This document shows positions 47,773 through 56,655 of a stretch of DNA of 64,000 bases, piece by piece. Numbering within the stretch: the first letter of the stretch is position 1; each line of letters opens with the position of its first letter. The notes beneath the pieces are model-generated. The model saw nothing but the letters and a program-made list of their open reading frames with translations, made no database searches and was not told where the DNA came from. The position numbers and the translations under genes were made by a program. Source of the DNA: Colwellia sp. (lineage in GTDB: Bacteria > Pseudomonadota > Gammaproteobacteria > Enterobacterales > Alteromonadaceae). The stretch spans positions 124,001 through 188,000 of the forward strand of contig JABSOZ010000010.1 in NCBI GenBank assembly GCA_013215295.1, written 5' to 3'.

Positions 47773-48495
47773 ATGGCTCCAGCCCCGAAGTTTAGCCTTG
47801 AAGAACAAGAAAAACTAATTTTGTTTGCCGCGGTAACAGCGATAGAAAAAAGTACCTTATTGGATTTTTCTATGTCATCAATTGCTAAGTCAGCCGGTCT
47901 ATCAATGGGATCTGTTTATAAGTACGTGCAATGCAAAGAAGATCTGCTGATTGCACTGGCTACAAATATGTATCAAGAAAAGCAAAGAGTATTTAGTCAA
48001 GTACTTGCTTTACCACTCACGACACCAGAGCGAATCATTGCTTTGAGTTTGCTGGATTTCACCAAAGTACAGATGTATAGCTTTGATGATCAGCTTGAAA
48101 GCATCGTGAACACTTGTTCGATTATGAAGCGCAGTTCTAAACGTTGGCTCGATTACATGTTCAACTGTTGCAAAGTGTGTGAAGACTCTTTTCAACTACT
48201 TTTAAAAACGGCTGTTGAGAGTGATGAATTGGGATCAAACCCTAGCGATCTGGAAGAAATAAATGTTGGCGCATGGTCTTTATCTGTAGGGTATTTTCAA
48301 ACGGTACGGATACATCATGGCCGAAGTAATCAGCAAGAAAATGATGGCCAAGCGTGCGTATCATCTTTAGCGGTAAATAATGTGCACATTCTCAATCTTC
48401 AACGTTTTTTAAATTCATTTGATTTTAGAGATAAGTTGAAGAGTGAGGACATAGAAAAAGTATGTAAGAAGCTCGTGGAACTAGAACTTAGATAA
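47773..48495 (+). CDS. TetR family regulator of an RND efflux operon
   Basis: 240 aa. HTH in residues ~15-60 (LDFSMSSIAKSAGLSMGSVYKYVQCKEDLL; recognition SMGSVYKYVQCKEDL). The C-terminal ligand domain contains several Cys (NCCKVCEDSF), which is unusual and might give redox or metal sensing. First gene of a three-gene unit with an RND fusion protein 51 bases downstream. It presumably represses its own operon through the TTCGAA sites upstream. Confidence 0.85.
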   Translation: MAPAPKFSLEEQEKLILFAAVTAIEKSTLLDFSMSSIAKSAGLSMGSVYKYVQCKEDLLIALATNMYQEKQRVFSQVLALPLTTPERIIALSLLDFTKVQMYSFDDQLESIVNTCSIMKRSSKRWLDYMFNCCKVCEDSFQLLLKTAVESDELGSNPSDLEEINVGAWSLSVGYFQTVRIHHGRSNQQENDGQACVSSLAVNNVHILNLQRFLNSFDFRDKLKSEDIEKVCKKLVELELR

Positions 48496-48546
48496 CAAGA
48501 TTTTAAGCGAAAAAGCAAAATACAAAATTGAGATAAAGGAACAACT

Positions 48547-49644
48547 ATGAAAATCCGTCAATGGACCATAACTATTATCATACTAGCAGCTGTTATCAGT
48601 GGCTTGTATGCATATAAGTTGTCATTGCAAGAATCAGCATCACAAGGCACAGAAATGTTTGAACCTTCAGCAACCGTAAATGCGACGGTAGCTGTACGAG
48701 TTGATTATCAAAAAACACTTAAAGTCAGCGGTGAAGTGCAAGCGTTTAAATCGTTGTCACTCCATAATGAACTTGCAGGGCAAATAATAAAACTTAATGC
48801 GAAGTCAGGTAGTTTAGCGAAAAAAGGCCAGATATTAGTAGAAATTGATCACCGCGATGAAGATGCACGTTTAATTGCCGCACAAGCGCAATTAACCTTA
48901 ACAAAACAAACGCATCGTCGTTACCTTAAGTTAAAGAAAAACAACGAAATTAGTGATGAACTTGTTGATCAAGCCCAAGCATCGGTTGAGATAGCAAAAT
49001 CAGAGGTAGCGATACTAGAAACAACTATTTCTAAGAAAAAACTACGTGCACCCTTCGAGGCTAAAGTCGGTATTCACAACCTTGAAATGGGACAATATCT
49101 AGACAATAACAGTAACGTGCTTAGTTTGATTGGTGTTAATGAATACACTTGGATCGATTTTCATTTACCACAAGTATATCGTGAGTTATCAGTGGGCTCG
49201 TTAGTAAAAGTCAAGCCAATGAATCAAGCGACTTCTTTTGATGCAATAATTATTGCGATTGATCCGCAGCTTGCACGTCAATCACGTAGTTTGAAATACC
49301 GCGCTCAAATAAAATCTTCATTATTAGCATTGAAGCCAAATACATTAGTAAGTGTTTACTCACCGATTGCAGCAAGTATTTCACTAATATCTGTACCTGA
49401 TGTAGCGATCACTCGAGATCCATTAGGGAGTTATGTCTTTGTCCTAGAAAGTGAAGGTGAAGGCGCATACCGTGCTAAGCAGGTTAAAGTCATTTTAGGT
49501 GAGCGTAGTATTGATACCGTTATGGTGCTATCAGGCTTAGATGAAGGAGCACTTATTGCGACTAAGGGCGCATTTAAACTGTTTCCAGAAGTGAAAGTTT
49601 TTATTGCTGAGTCATTGGCGGCTAACACTGCTGATAAAAAGTAG
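48547..49644 (+). CDS. RND efflux membrane fusion protein
   Basis: 365 aa HlyD/AcrA-type adaptor. N-terminal signal anchor (WTITIIILAAVISGLYAYKL), a lipoyl half (VSGEVQAFKSLSLHNELAGQIIKL; core SGEVQA), a short alpha-hairpin with EIAKSEVAILE-like heptads, LRAPFEAKVG and a C-terminal beta-barrel and membrane-proximal domain. No lipobox, so it is anchored by its N-terminal helix. It links the permease to an outer-membrane channel that is not in this window (TolC or similar). Ten bases before the permease gene. Confidence 0.92.
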   Translation: MKIRQWTITIIILAAVISGLYAYKLSLQESASQGTEMFEPSATVNATVAVRVDYQKTLKVSGEVQAFKSLSLHNELAGQIIKLNAKSGSLAKKGQILVEIDHRDEDARLIAAQAQLTLTKQTHRRYLKLKKNNEISDELVDQAQASVEIAKSEVAILETTISKKKLRAPFEAKVGIHNLEMGQYLDNNSNVLSLIGVNEYTWIDFHLPQVYRELSVGSLVKVKPMNQATSFDAIIIAIDPQLARQSRSLKYRAQIKSSLLALKPNTLVSVYSPIAASISLISVPDVAITRDPLGSYVFVLESEGEGAYRAKQVKVILGERSIDTVMVLSGLDEGALIATKGAFKLFPEVKVFIAESLAANTADKK

Positions 49645-49653
49645 GGGGTTACG

Positions 49654-52600
49654 ATGAAACAAACTTCCAAACCAACTTCAAATAGCAAAGCTTCAGTGAT
49701 GGATATTTTTGTCCGTCGTCCCGTGGTCGCTTTAGTTTTATCTATTATTATTTGCTTAGCCGGCCTTTGGTCTATTAGTAAGATCCCAGTCTTACAGTTT
49801 CCTAAAATAGAAAGCGCATCACTGGTTATCGATACGTTTTATATTGGTGCTTCAGCAGAAGTCGTGCAAGGTTTTGTGACTGAACCCATCGAACGTGCAG
49901 CCGCTACAGTTCCTGGTGTCGAGTATGTTGAATCAAAAACAACTTCTGGCAGCAGTAAAGTTACCGCGTGGCTAAACTTGAATGAAAACAGCACACTTGC
50001 CTTAGCTGAATTAACCGCTCGATTAAGTCAAATTCGCTATGAATTACCCGCTGGTTCTCAAGATCCGGTAGTTTCAGTAAGTCGTGCTGATCGTCCTTTT
50101 GCGGTGTTTTATTTAAACGTTAATGCAAACGGCAACGAATTATCAAAAGTTACCGATTATTTAACTCGACGAGTTAACCCCGTTTTAAATTCTATTGAAG
50201 GTGTGCAACGTGTTGGTATTGAAGGTGCGAGAACACCCGCGATGCGTATTTGGCTTAACACTGAAGCACTGACCGCTTTTAATTTAAGTGCTAAAGAGGT
50301 GTATCAAGCCTTAGCAAAAAACAACAGTATTGCTACTATGGGGTATGCCGAAAATAGCCGGCAGCGCATTGATATCGTTGCTAATAGCCAATTAACGTCA
50401 GTGAGTGAATTTGAGCAATTAGTGATCTCGAGTCATGATGGCGCTACGATTCATTTGAGAGATATTGCACGTATAGAATTAGCCGCTGAGGATGCTAGCG
50501 TTACGGCAAGGTTAAATGAAAATGACACGGTTTATATCTCAATTTGGCCATTACCTGGCGCTAATGAAATTGATATTGGTGATAGACTTTATGAGAAAAT
50601 TGCTGAGCTGAACAAGACGCTTCCTCTCGGTATGTCAATTGATTTTGCCTTTGACGGTACACTTTACATGCGTGATGCGTTAAGTGAAATATTCATAACG
50701 CTCCTCGAAACTGTCGTCTTGGTTGGTTTAGTGGTGCTCTTATTAATGGGATCATTTAGAAGTGCAATGGTACCGTTAATTACCATACCAATTTCAATTC
50801 TCGGCGCAGTGGCTGCAATGTCGTTTATGGGTTTTTCGTTGAACTTATTAACCGTTTTAGCCATTGTATTATCGGTAGGTTTAGTTGTAGATGACGCTAT
50901 CGTTGTTGTAGAAAATGTTGCACGATTAATGCGAAAAGGCTATTCAAAATTTGATGCCGCTTTAGAAAGTTCACGGCAGCTCTTAGTACCGATTATTTCA
51001 ATGACCTTAACCCTTGCCGCTGTATATGCTCCGATTGGATTTTTATCAGGTTTAACGGGTGTTCTCTTTAAAGAATTTGCTTTCACCTTAGCGATTTCCG
51101 TCATTATTTCAGGCATTGTCGCGATTACTTTATCATCAGTAATGAGCGCTCATATCCTACCTAAAGGTGGAGAAGAAGGCTGGTTGACACGAAAAGTAAA
51201 CAAACTATTCGATAACATTCAACATGCTTATGGAAAATTATTACAGCGTATTTTCAAATGGCAAGCACAAGTCTTTTTAATTGCTACTGTTGTGTCTTTA
51301 CTTGCCGTGCCTTTTTATCTTCAATCTAAAAAAGAGCTAGCGCCTGTAGAAGATCAAGCTATGGTGATGTTTGTTGTTATGTCACCACCTGATTCATCAT
51401 TAGAATATAACGTTAGTCAAATGGGGCCAGTGGTGGATACGCTACAAGAGATTGAAGGAGGCTTAAAAGTTTGGCAATTATTATTTACTTCTGGCGGCTT
51501 TGGTGGCTTAAAATTAGTCGGTGCTGACGATCGTGATTATTCAACACAAGAGCTTGTCCCCCAAATGTATGAGAAATTATCGATGATCCCTGGCTTGAAT
51601 ATGTTGCCTATATTGCCAGGCTCTTTACCCACCTCCGGACAATTTGAAATTGAAATGGTGGTTAAGTCTTCAGCATCGTATGCTGAAATGAAAAGTTATG
51701 CTGACCAACTCGTGGGAGCAGCTTTTGAGAGTGGCGACTTCCTTTTTGCAGATAGCGATTTGAAAATAGATTTACCACAAGTGGAATTGCAACTTGATCG
51801 CCAAAAAATAGCTGATCTTGGCATGAATGTTTCTGATATTAGTGACCAAATGGGCATTCTATTATCCAGTAACTTTGTTAATCGTTTTGATGCTAACGGG
51901 AAAGCGTATCGTGTTATCCCAATGGTTGATAATAATGTGCGGGGGAAAACTGAAGAAATTTTAGCACTTAATATTAAAATCCCTTCAGGGGAGTTAATTC
52001 CTGTTTCAGCTGTCGCGGATTTAAAATGGAAAACTGTCCCGCGTGATTTATCAACGTTTGCTCAACAAGCTTCGTTTAAAATCTATGGTGGTGTTGCCCC
52101 TGGCGTTAATAAAGAAAAAGCGCTTTCAACGTTAGAAAATGCAGCGAGAAATATATTACCGACAGGTTACAGTATTGATTATGCAGGTGAGTCACGTCAG
52201 CTTCGTAAAGAAGGCAGTACGTTAGTCATGGTATTAGGTGTTTCATTACTGATCGTGTTCTTAGTATTATCGGTGCAATTTAATAGTTTTAGAGACCCAT
52301 TGGTTGTGCTCTTAGGTTGTGTACCTTTGGCGTTATCGGGAGCATTATTGTTACCGTATATTGAATTAACCACGATAAATATTTATTCGCAAATTGGTTT
52401 GATCACCTTAATAGGTTTGATTGCTAAAAATGGTATTTTGATTGTTGAGTTTGCTAATCATGCGCAAGAGCAAGGCGCAAATAAGTTAGCCGCTGTTACT
52501 GAGGCCGCAACAATACGTTTACGTCCAATATTAATGACTACCGCAGCAACTATATTAGGCCACTTTCCATTAGTGTTAGTGACCGGAGCAGGCGCTGAGG

Positions 52601-52755
52601 CAAGAAATAGTATTGGTATTATTCTTGTGGCAGGTATGTTTATTGGCACCATATTTACCTTGTTTGTTTTACCAAGCTTTTATCTACTGTTTGCAGAAAA
52701 AAGAGAGTCTTTGGTTGTTGATGAAGAGAGGTCGACAGCGATAAGCGGAACTTAA
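49654..52755 (+). CDS. RND multidrug efflux permease (HAE1 family)
   Basis: 1033 aa, twelve-helix RND permease with the pseudo-duplicated pattern of two large periplasmic loops. FVRRPVVALVLSIIICLAGL starts helix 1; GLVVDDAIVVVENVARLM (helix 4) holds the proton-relay acidic pair; the second half has LITLIGLIAKNGILIVEFANHAQEQG and RLRPILMTTAATILGHFPL. It exports drugs or other amphiphiles by proton antiport together with the preceding adaptor. The substrate cannot be inferred. A double hairpin terminates the operon. Confidence 0.95.
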   Translation: MKQTSKPTSNSKASVMDIFVRRPVVALVLSIIICLAGLWSISKIPVLQFPKIESASLVIDTFYIGASAEVVQGFVTEPIERAAATVPGVEYVESKTTSGSSKVTAWLNLNENSTLALAELTARLSQIRYELPAGSQDPVVSVSRADRPFAVFYLNVNANGNELSKVTDYLTRRVNPVLNSIEGVQRVGIEGARTPAMRIWLNTEALTAFNLSAKEVYQALAKNNSIATMGYAENSRQRIDIVANSQLTSVSEFEQLVISSHDGATIHLRDIARIELAAEDASVTARLNENDTVYISIWPLPGANEIDIGDRLYEKIAELNKTLPLGMSIDFAFDGTLYMRDALSEIFITLLETVVLVGLVVLLLMGSFRSAMVPLITIPISILGAVAAMSFMGFSLNLLTVLAIVLSVGLVVDDAIVVVENVARLMRKGYSKFDAALESSRQLLVPIISMTLTLAAVYAPIGFLSGLTGVLFKEFAFTLAISVIISGIVAITLSSVMSAHILPKGGEEGWLTRKVNKLFDNIQHAYGKLLQRIFKWQAQVFLIATVVSLLAVPFYLQSKKELAPVEDQAMVMFVVMSPPDSSLEYNVSQMGPVVDTLQEIEGGLKVWQLLFTSGGFGGLKLVGADDRDYSTQELVPQMYEKLSMIPGLNMLPILPGSLPTSGQFEIEMVVKSSASYAEMKSYADQLVGAAFESGDFLFADSDLKIDLPQVELQLDRQKIADLGMNVSDISDQMGILLSSNFVNRFDANGKAYRVIPMVDNNVRGKTEEILALNIKIPSGELIPVSAVADLKWKTVPRDLSTFAQQASFKIYGGVAPGVNKEKALSTLENAARNILPTGYSIDYAGESRQLRKEGSTLVMVLGVSLLIVFLVLSVQFNSFRDPLVVLLGCVPLALSGALLLPYIELTTINIYSQIGLITLIGLIAKNGILIVEFANHAQEQGANKLAAVTEAATIRLRPILMTTAATILGHFPLVLVTGAGAEARNSIGIILVAGMFIGTIFTLFVLPSFYLLFAEKRESLVVDEERSTAISGT

Positions 52756-52818
52756 ACCATAAGGTTTTCCTTATGGTTATAAATTTAAAGGGCATCACTT
52801 ATTTAAGTGATGCCCTTT
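52755..52818 (+). terminator. double hairpin terminator of RND operon
   Basis: First, AACCATAAGG-TTTT-CCTTATGGTT at 52755-52778, overlapping the stop codon. Second, a longer stem starting AAAGGGCATCACTT (52787) paired with AAGTGATGCCCTTT to 52818, followed by TGTTTT. The second is symmetrical enough to serve also the convergent VOC gene. Confidence 0.85.
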
Positions 52819-52838
52819 TGTTTTAAGTCAATAAACTA

Positions 52839-53258
52839 TTATTCGCCACTATTTCGTTGTTCAGGTATATCACTAAAATACTGAACAAATTCCACTTCAA
52901 AACCATTAGGATCAAGAAAATATAAGTTAGCACGGTGCGGGTGTTCAGCTCCTTCTTTATGAACTTTAAAGCCAGCTTTAGCTAATCTTTCTTTCATTGC
53001 CGTTAAATTATTGGTAACAAAAGCAAAATGCGCTAAGCCCAATTGATGGCCCGATAAATCTCGACTTTCTCCAATGCCATCATCGTTAAAAGTAAGATAT
53101 TGATAGTCGTCGCCAAAGTGTAACCAATTGCGCATCACGCCATACCACTCGGATTTACCTTTAGCTCTAATTTTCCAGTGAGGAAAAGCGGCTTGATAGA
53201 AAGTAAGTGTTTCTTGAATATCATTAACGACTAAATTTATGTGTTCAATGTGTAACAT
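52839..53258 (-). CDS. VOC family (glyoxalase/fosfomycin-resistance-like) protein, SoxR-regulated
   Basis: 139 aa with two beta-alpha-beta-beta-beta modules. Likely metal ligands are His6 in LHIEHINLVV, His in LAHFAFVTNN and Glu in FEVEFVQYF, as in glyoxalase/bleomycin-resistance metalloenzymes. Substrate not deducible. It lies 33 bases after a small ORF in an apparent operon whose promoter carries a SoxR box, and has an AAGGATACGT ribosome site. It may detoxify an electrophile made by redox-cycling compounds (inference). Confidence 0.8.
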   Translation of the reverse strand: MLHIEHINLVVNDIQETLTFYQAAFPHWKIRAKGKSEWYGVMRNWLHFGDDYQYLTFNDDGIGESRDLSGHQLGLAHFAFVTNNLTAMKERLAKAGFKVHKEGAEHPHRANLYFLDPNGFEVEFVQYFSDIPEQRNSGE

Positions 53259-53291
53259 ACGTATCCTTATTTATAGATGGAAATAGTGAAA

Positions 53292-53414
53292 TTATTTTTC
53301 TTGCATCGTGGCGTTAAAAACCTGAAGTAGCTTGGCAAGAAATGAAGTTTTGTTTTCTTGCGTGTTTTTTTCATTATTCGTTTGATCTTCACTATTTATT
53401 TGAATGTGTCTCAT
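53292..53414 (-). CDS. 40-aa small ORF, first gene of the SoxR-regulated operon
   Basis: Starts with ATG at 53414, 27 bases after the predicted transcription start, and ends at TAA. The protein is very hydrophilic and Asn/Gln/Glu-rich for residues 1-22 (MRHIQINSEDQTNNEKN...), followed by an amphipathic helix-like segment (SFLAKLLQVFNATMQEK). No known family. Its position between the SoxR-box promoter and the VOC gene, its in-frame length and ribosome-accessible start support translation. The ribosome site is poor (GTGACC), so it could instead be mRNA leader. Confidence 0.5.
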   Translation of the reverse strand: MRHIQINSEDQTNNEKNTQENKTSFLAKLLQVFNATMQEK

Positions 53415-53447
53415 GTTGGTCACGCCTTATTAATTGAAAGTGACATC

Positions 53448-53478
53448 ACTATAAAACCTCAAGTTAAGTTGAGGTAAA
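53448..53478 (-). promoter_or_regulatory. SoxR-type promoter with 19-bp spacer
   Basis: Read on the minus strand: -35 TTTACC (53473-53478), a 19-base spacer containing the SoxR box, and -10 TATAGT (53448-53453). The long spacer is the hallmark of promoters activated by MerR-family proteins through DNA distortion. It drives the small ORF and VOC gene. Confidence 0.75.
53457..53474. promoter_or_regulatory. SoxR box
   Basis: CCTCAAGTTAAGTTGAGG differs at one central position from the classic SoxR operator CCTCAAGTTAACTTGAGG. It lies between the small ORF (start 53414) and soxR (start 53527). Confidence 0.85.
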
Positions 53479-53526
53479 GTGTTTTTTCCAATAAACTTGA
53501 AAATATATTTTGTGAATGGCGATTAA

Positions 53527-53988
53527 ATGGAAAATGTGATGACTGATGAAGCTAATTTAACGATAGGAAAAGTTGCTAAACGCTGTGGCGTAAAAGTCTC
53601 TACGTTACATTTTTATGAAGAAAAAGAGCTGATACGTAGTTGGCGTAATCAAGGTAATCAACGACGATTTAAAAAAGACGTTTTACGCCGTGTTTCTGTG
53701 ATTAAAGCCGCCCAAAAGGTGGGTATTAGTTTGGCTGATATTAAAAAGGCATTATCTACACTGCCCAATAATAGAACCCCTGACAAAAAGGATTGGGAAG
53801 CATTATCGACGACTTGGCGTGATGAATTAACGGCGAAAATTAATTATTTGGAAAAATTAAGAAACTCATTAAACGGTTGCATCGGTTGTGGTTGTTTATC
53901 AATGAATAATTGCCCGATATACAATGAGAATGATAAATTAGCGAGTGAAGGTTGTGGCGCTGTTCTCTTAGATAAACAGCGGGTGTGA
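53527..53988 (+). CDS. soxR: redox-sensitive transcriptional activator SoxR
   Basis: 153 aa, E. coli SoxR length. The MerR-type winged HTH is LTIGKVAKRCGVKVSTLHFYEEKELI (core VSTLHFYEEK), then a dimer coiled coil and the [2Fe-2S] motif C-X2-C-X-C-X5-C at Cys118, Cys121, Cys123 and Cys129. Oxidation of this cluster by redox-cycling compounds or superoxide activates promoters with overlong spacers. No SoxS-type AraC gene is adjacent; instead the divergent small ORF and VOC gene carry the SoxR box. The true start may be ATG 53527 or four codons later. Confidence 0.95.
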   Translation: MENVMTDEANLTIGKVAKRCGVKVSTLHFYEEKELIRSWRNQGNQRRFKKDVLRRVSVIKAAQKVGISLADIKKALSTLPNNRTPDKKDWEALSTTWRDELTAKINYLEKLRNSLNGCIGCGCLSMNNCPIYNENDKLASEGCGAVLLDKQRV

Positions 53989-54128
53989 TGATGAAAAATG
54001 TTTGATATTCAGTAGCAACCTTTATTTTTTGCCATATATTTTCTAAAAATAAATATTTGTGGCTTCTAAATACTTGAAGCTATCGTATTTTAATACCAGA
54101 GACATTACTGAGTCGGTCCATGTAACGG

Positions 54129-56390
54129 TTATTCGCTTAAAGTGAGTTCAACCACTTCTTTTTTTGCGGAAATCCGGAGTGTCATCAAAACCATTGTCTG
54201 ATTTATATCAGTTAAATAGTCGACATTGTTGGGTAAGTCTCCGATGATTTCAAATCGTTCCTCTTTAAGCGCATACGACCATAATTGAAGGTCATCATTG
54301 ATACCATAAATGACATTGTCTTTTATCACGAATTGCTGCTTATAGCTTCCTTGACCATCCAATGCTTCAATAAGATTATCTTCAGCGGGACCTGGTTGCC
54401 AAAATCTGTCCATGCGATCCGTGTAAACTAATTGACCTTTCTCGCTTTTTTGCGCCCAATTAACTTTATTATCAATAATAATATGAGTCTCAGAGGTCGC
54501 TAAATTTAGCTCTGCCAACTTCAACACGCCTCTAATACGTACAAGTAACAAAGCGCTATTATTTTTACTATCCCATTGATAAAGTTGAACAACAGGATAT
54601 TCCAATGGAAAGGATTTTTGCTTTGAATCGAGAAAAACCTGAGTGAGCGTTTTGTTGGCATTGACCAAAAGGCTTTTCCCATCTGCCGCCCAATCGATTC
54701 CTTGTATATAAGTATCCATAGGAAAGTGGGTAAGTTGTTGTGAACCTTTGCCGTTTGTTATCCAAAGTTGTGTTTCTCCTGAACGTCCAGATGCGTAGGC
54801 GATTAATTCACCATTGGGTTGCAATATGGCGTCGTCTTCACTGAGTATCGAGCGCTCTATAACTGAGAATTTGTTATGCTGATCACTTTGATTTTTATCT
54901 GGTTGTATTATTTCTGTCTTCTTTATCTGTGATAAGGGCATAGAAACGATGTCACTATCGTAATGCCCTTTAATGACCAACATGCGATTGCCATCGGGAT
55001 GAAATATAGGCGTTCCCATTGATTCATCAAGCGGCAAGCTAATATTGGTGACTTCACCGTCATAAGATAATGTAAAAAGCTGTCGACCCGTGCTAAAAAC
55101 GAGTTGATTTTTTATCGGCGAAAAATTGGGGGCAATAAGCCTAAATCTTGCTATTTCTTTCGGATAATTAATTCGATGACTCGATAAAATCTGCCCATCA
55201 GCTTTAAGCACTTCAATATAATAATGGCCATCAATATGAATACTGGTGAGTGCAATCAAATTGTCTGTAACCGAATAGTCATAGTCGATTATATTGCCTT
55301 CCTCGGGAGCATATAGGACTTGGCTTTTATTTTTACTTACCGAGTAACTGATTAACTTCCAACGATCTGAAAACTTCTGCAATAAAGCAATATTGTTATT
55401 ATTTAACCATTTAGGATTTTGTATTTTTGAATTTTTACACTCCATCAATACCCTCGGAGACTGAGGCGACACAAGTGCCTTGTTAAAATCCAAGCTCATC
55501 AGTTTGTAACATTTTTTTACTGTGTCCGGCTTACTACAGCCGCCAGATTTAACAAATACCAGATTATTACCATCTTTGGAAAAACTATGGCTGCCGTAGG
55601 CATCTAAGTTCTTTGTAAGCTGGAACTCTTGCTGTGTTTTGGTATCTTTTGCCCAGATATTATTAGTACAAAATGTTTCTGAATATCGATGGAAAACAAT
55701 GTACTGACCATCTGGCGAATAAATGCTAGCGAGTTCTTGGTTGTCTGTTGAGGTCAGTGCGCGTAACTTTCCAATGGAAAATGGCGAAGGTGGCTTGGGC
55801 GCGAAATACTGATACCCAATAAAACCCATAATCACTAGGCCAAAGATGATAACAATCAGGTTTAAACTAGCTTTAGAAGGTTTTGATTTTTCTGCTAAAT
55901 GAGTTACTGCATTCGTGACAGTATGATTAGTGGCTTGAATATCACTATGAGCTTCATTATTAGTTTCACCATTTCCTACATTATCTCCTACACTAATAAG
56001 AATTTCGTCAACACCATTTTTCTGGGGGCTATCGAGCTTGGTTGATTCATCATTTGTAGCGTCGACATCATCATCATGCCATCGAACATCACACTCCAGA
56101 CTATATCCTTGTTTAGCATGTGTCTTAATATAGATTTGGGCTTTACTATCGTCACCCAACGCTTTTCTTAGTTGCGCAATGCTTCTTTGTAATGTATTCG
56201 GAGTAACAACTGTGTTTGGCCAAATCTTAGAAAATAACTCGTCGTAACTAATAACCTTACCTTGATTTTGTGCAAGGTGGGTTAAAACAGCTAATGCTTT
56301 AGGAGCAATAGTTTGCGATTGCTCATGTTGAGTGATTTGATTTCTGGATAAGTCGACAAAAAAATCACCTATCCAATATTGTACAGACAT
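54129..56390 (-). CDS. CadC-like membrane-bound transcriptional regulator with propeller sensor
   Basis: 753 aa. An OmpR-type winged helix (residues ~5-105; PKALAVLTHLAQNQGKVIS and NTLQRSIAQLRKALGD) is followed by a polar linker, one transmembrane helix (~178-195, LNLIVIIFGLVIMGFIGYQYF) and a ~550-residue periplasmic TolB/WD40-like beta-propeller with SPDGQYIVF, HPDGNRML and WAADGKSLL blades. Like CadC or ToxR it would bind DNA from the membrane and sense a periplasmic ligand directly. Divergent from an esterase/PD40 pair, which it probably regulates (inference). Frame is intact. Confidence 0.85.
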   Translation of the reverse strand: MSVQYWIGDFFVDLSRNQITQHEQSQTIAPKALAVLTHLAQNQGKVISYDELFSKIWPNTVVTPNTLQRSIAQLRKALGDDSKAQIYIKTHAKQGYSLECDVRWHDDDVDATNDESTKLDSPQKNGVDEILISVGDNVGNGETNNEAHSDIQATNHTVTNAVTHLAEKSKPSKASLNLIVIIFGLVIMGFIGYQYFAPKPPSPFSIGKLRALTSTDNQELASIYSPDGQYIVFHRYSETFCTNNIWAKDTKTQQEFQLTKNLDAYGSHSFSKDGNNLVFVKSGGCSKPDTVKKCYKLMSLDFNKALVSPQSPRVLMECKNSKIQNPKWLNNNNIALLQKFSDRWKLISYSVSKNKSQVLYAPEEGNIIDYDYSVTDNLIALTSIHIDGHYYIEVLKADGQILSSHRINYPKEIARFRLIAPNFSPIKNQLVFSTGRQLFTLSYDGEVTNISLPLDESMGTPIFHPDGNRMLVIKGHYDSDIVSMPLSQIKKTEIIQPDKNQSDQHNKFSVIERSILSEDDAILQPNGELIAYASGRSGETQLWITNGKGSQQLTHFPMDTYIQGIDWAADGKSLLVNANKTLTQVFLDSKQKSFPLEYPVVQLYQWDSKNNSALLLVRIRGVLKLAELNLATSETHIIIDNKVNWAQKSEKGQLVYTDRMDRFWQPGPAEDNLIEALDGQGSYKQQFVIKDNVIYGINDDLQLWSYALKEERFEIIGDLPNNVDYLTDINQTMVLMTLRISAKKEVVELTLSE

Positions 56391-56655
56391 AGAACCTCTT
56401 ACCTGAACGAAAGTTGCTGATTAAAAATGAGAATGAGTAAAAATAATTATTTTAGCATAAACGTCTAAGGTAACCACACCTAAATGTAAAGATATAAGTT
56501 CATGATAATTAACAATTATACTGAGGTAGGCTTAAAGTCAGCGAAAATTCAGTAGCACGTCAGGTCTTTTAATTCAGATTCATGTAAATTTAGCGCCTCT
56601 ACTATATTTAAAAAGAAACTTAAATGAAAGATAACGTTATACGAGAGATAAATTG
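56391..56655. promoter_or_regulatory. divergent promoter region, CadC-like/esterase
   Basis: 265 bases between two divergent genes, AT-rich, with no further ORF. It must hold both promoters and probably the CadC-like operator; I see no obvious inverted repeat that would define it. Confidence 0.4.
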
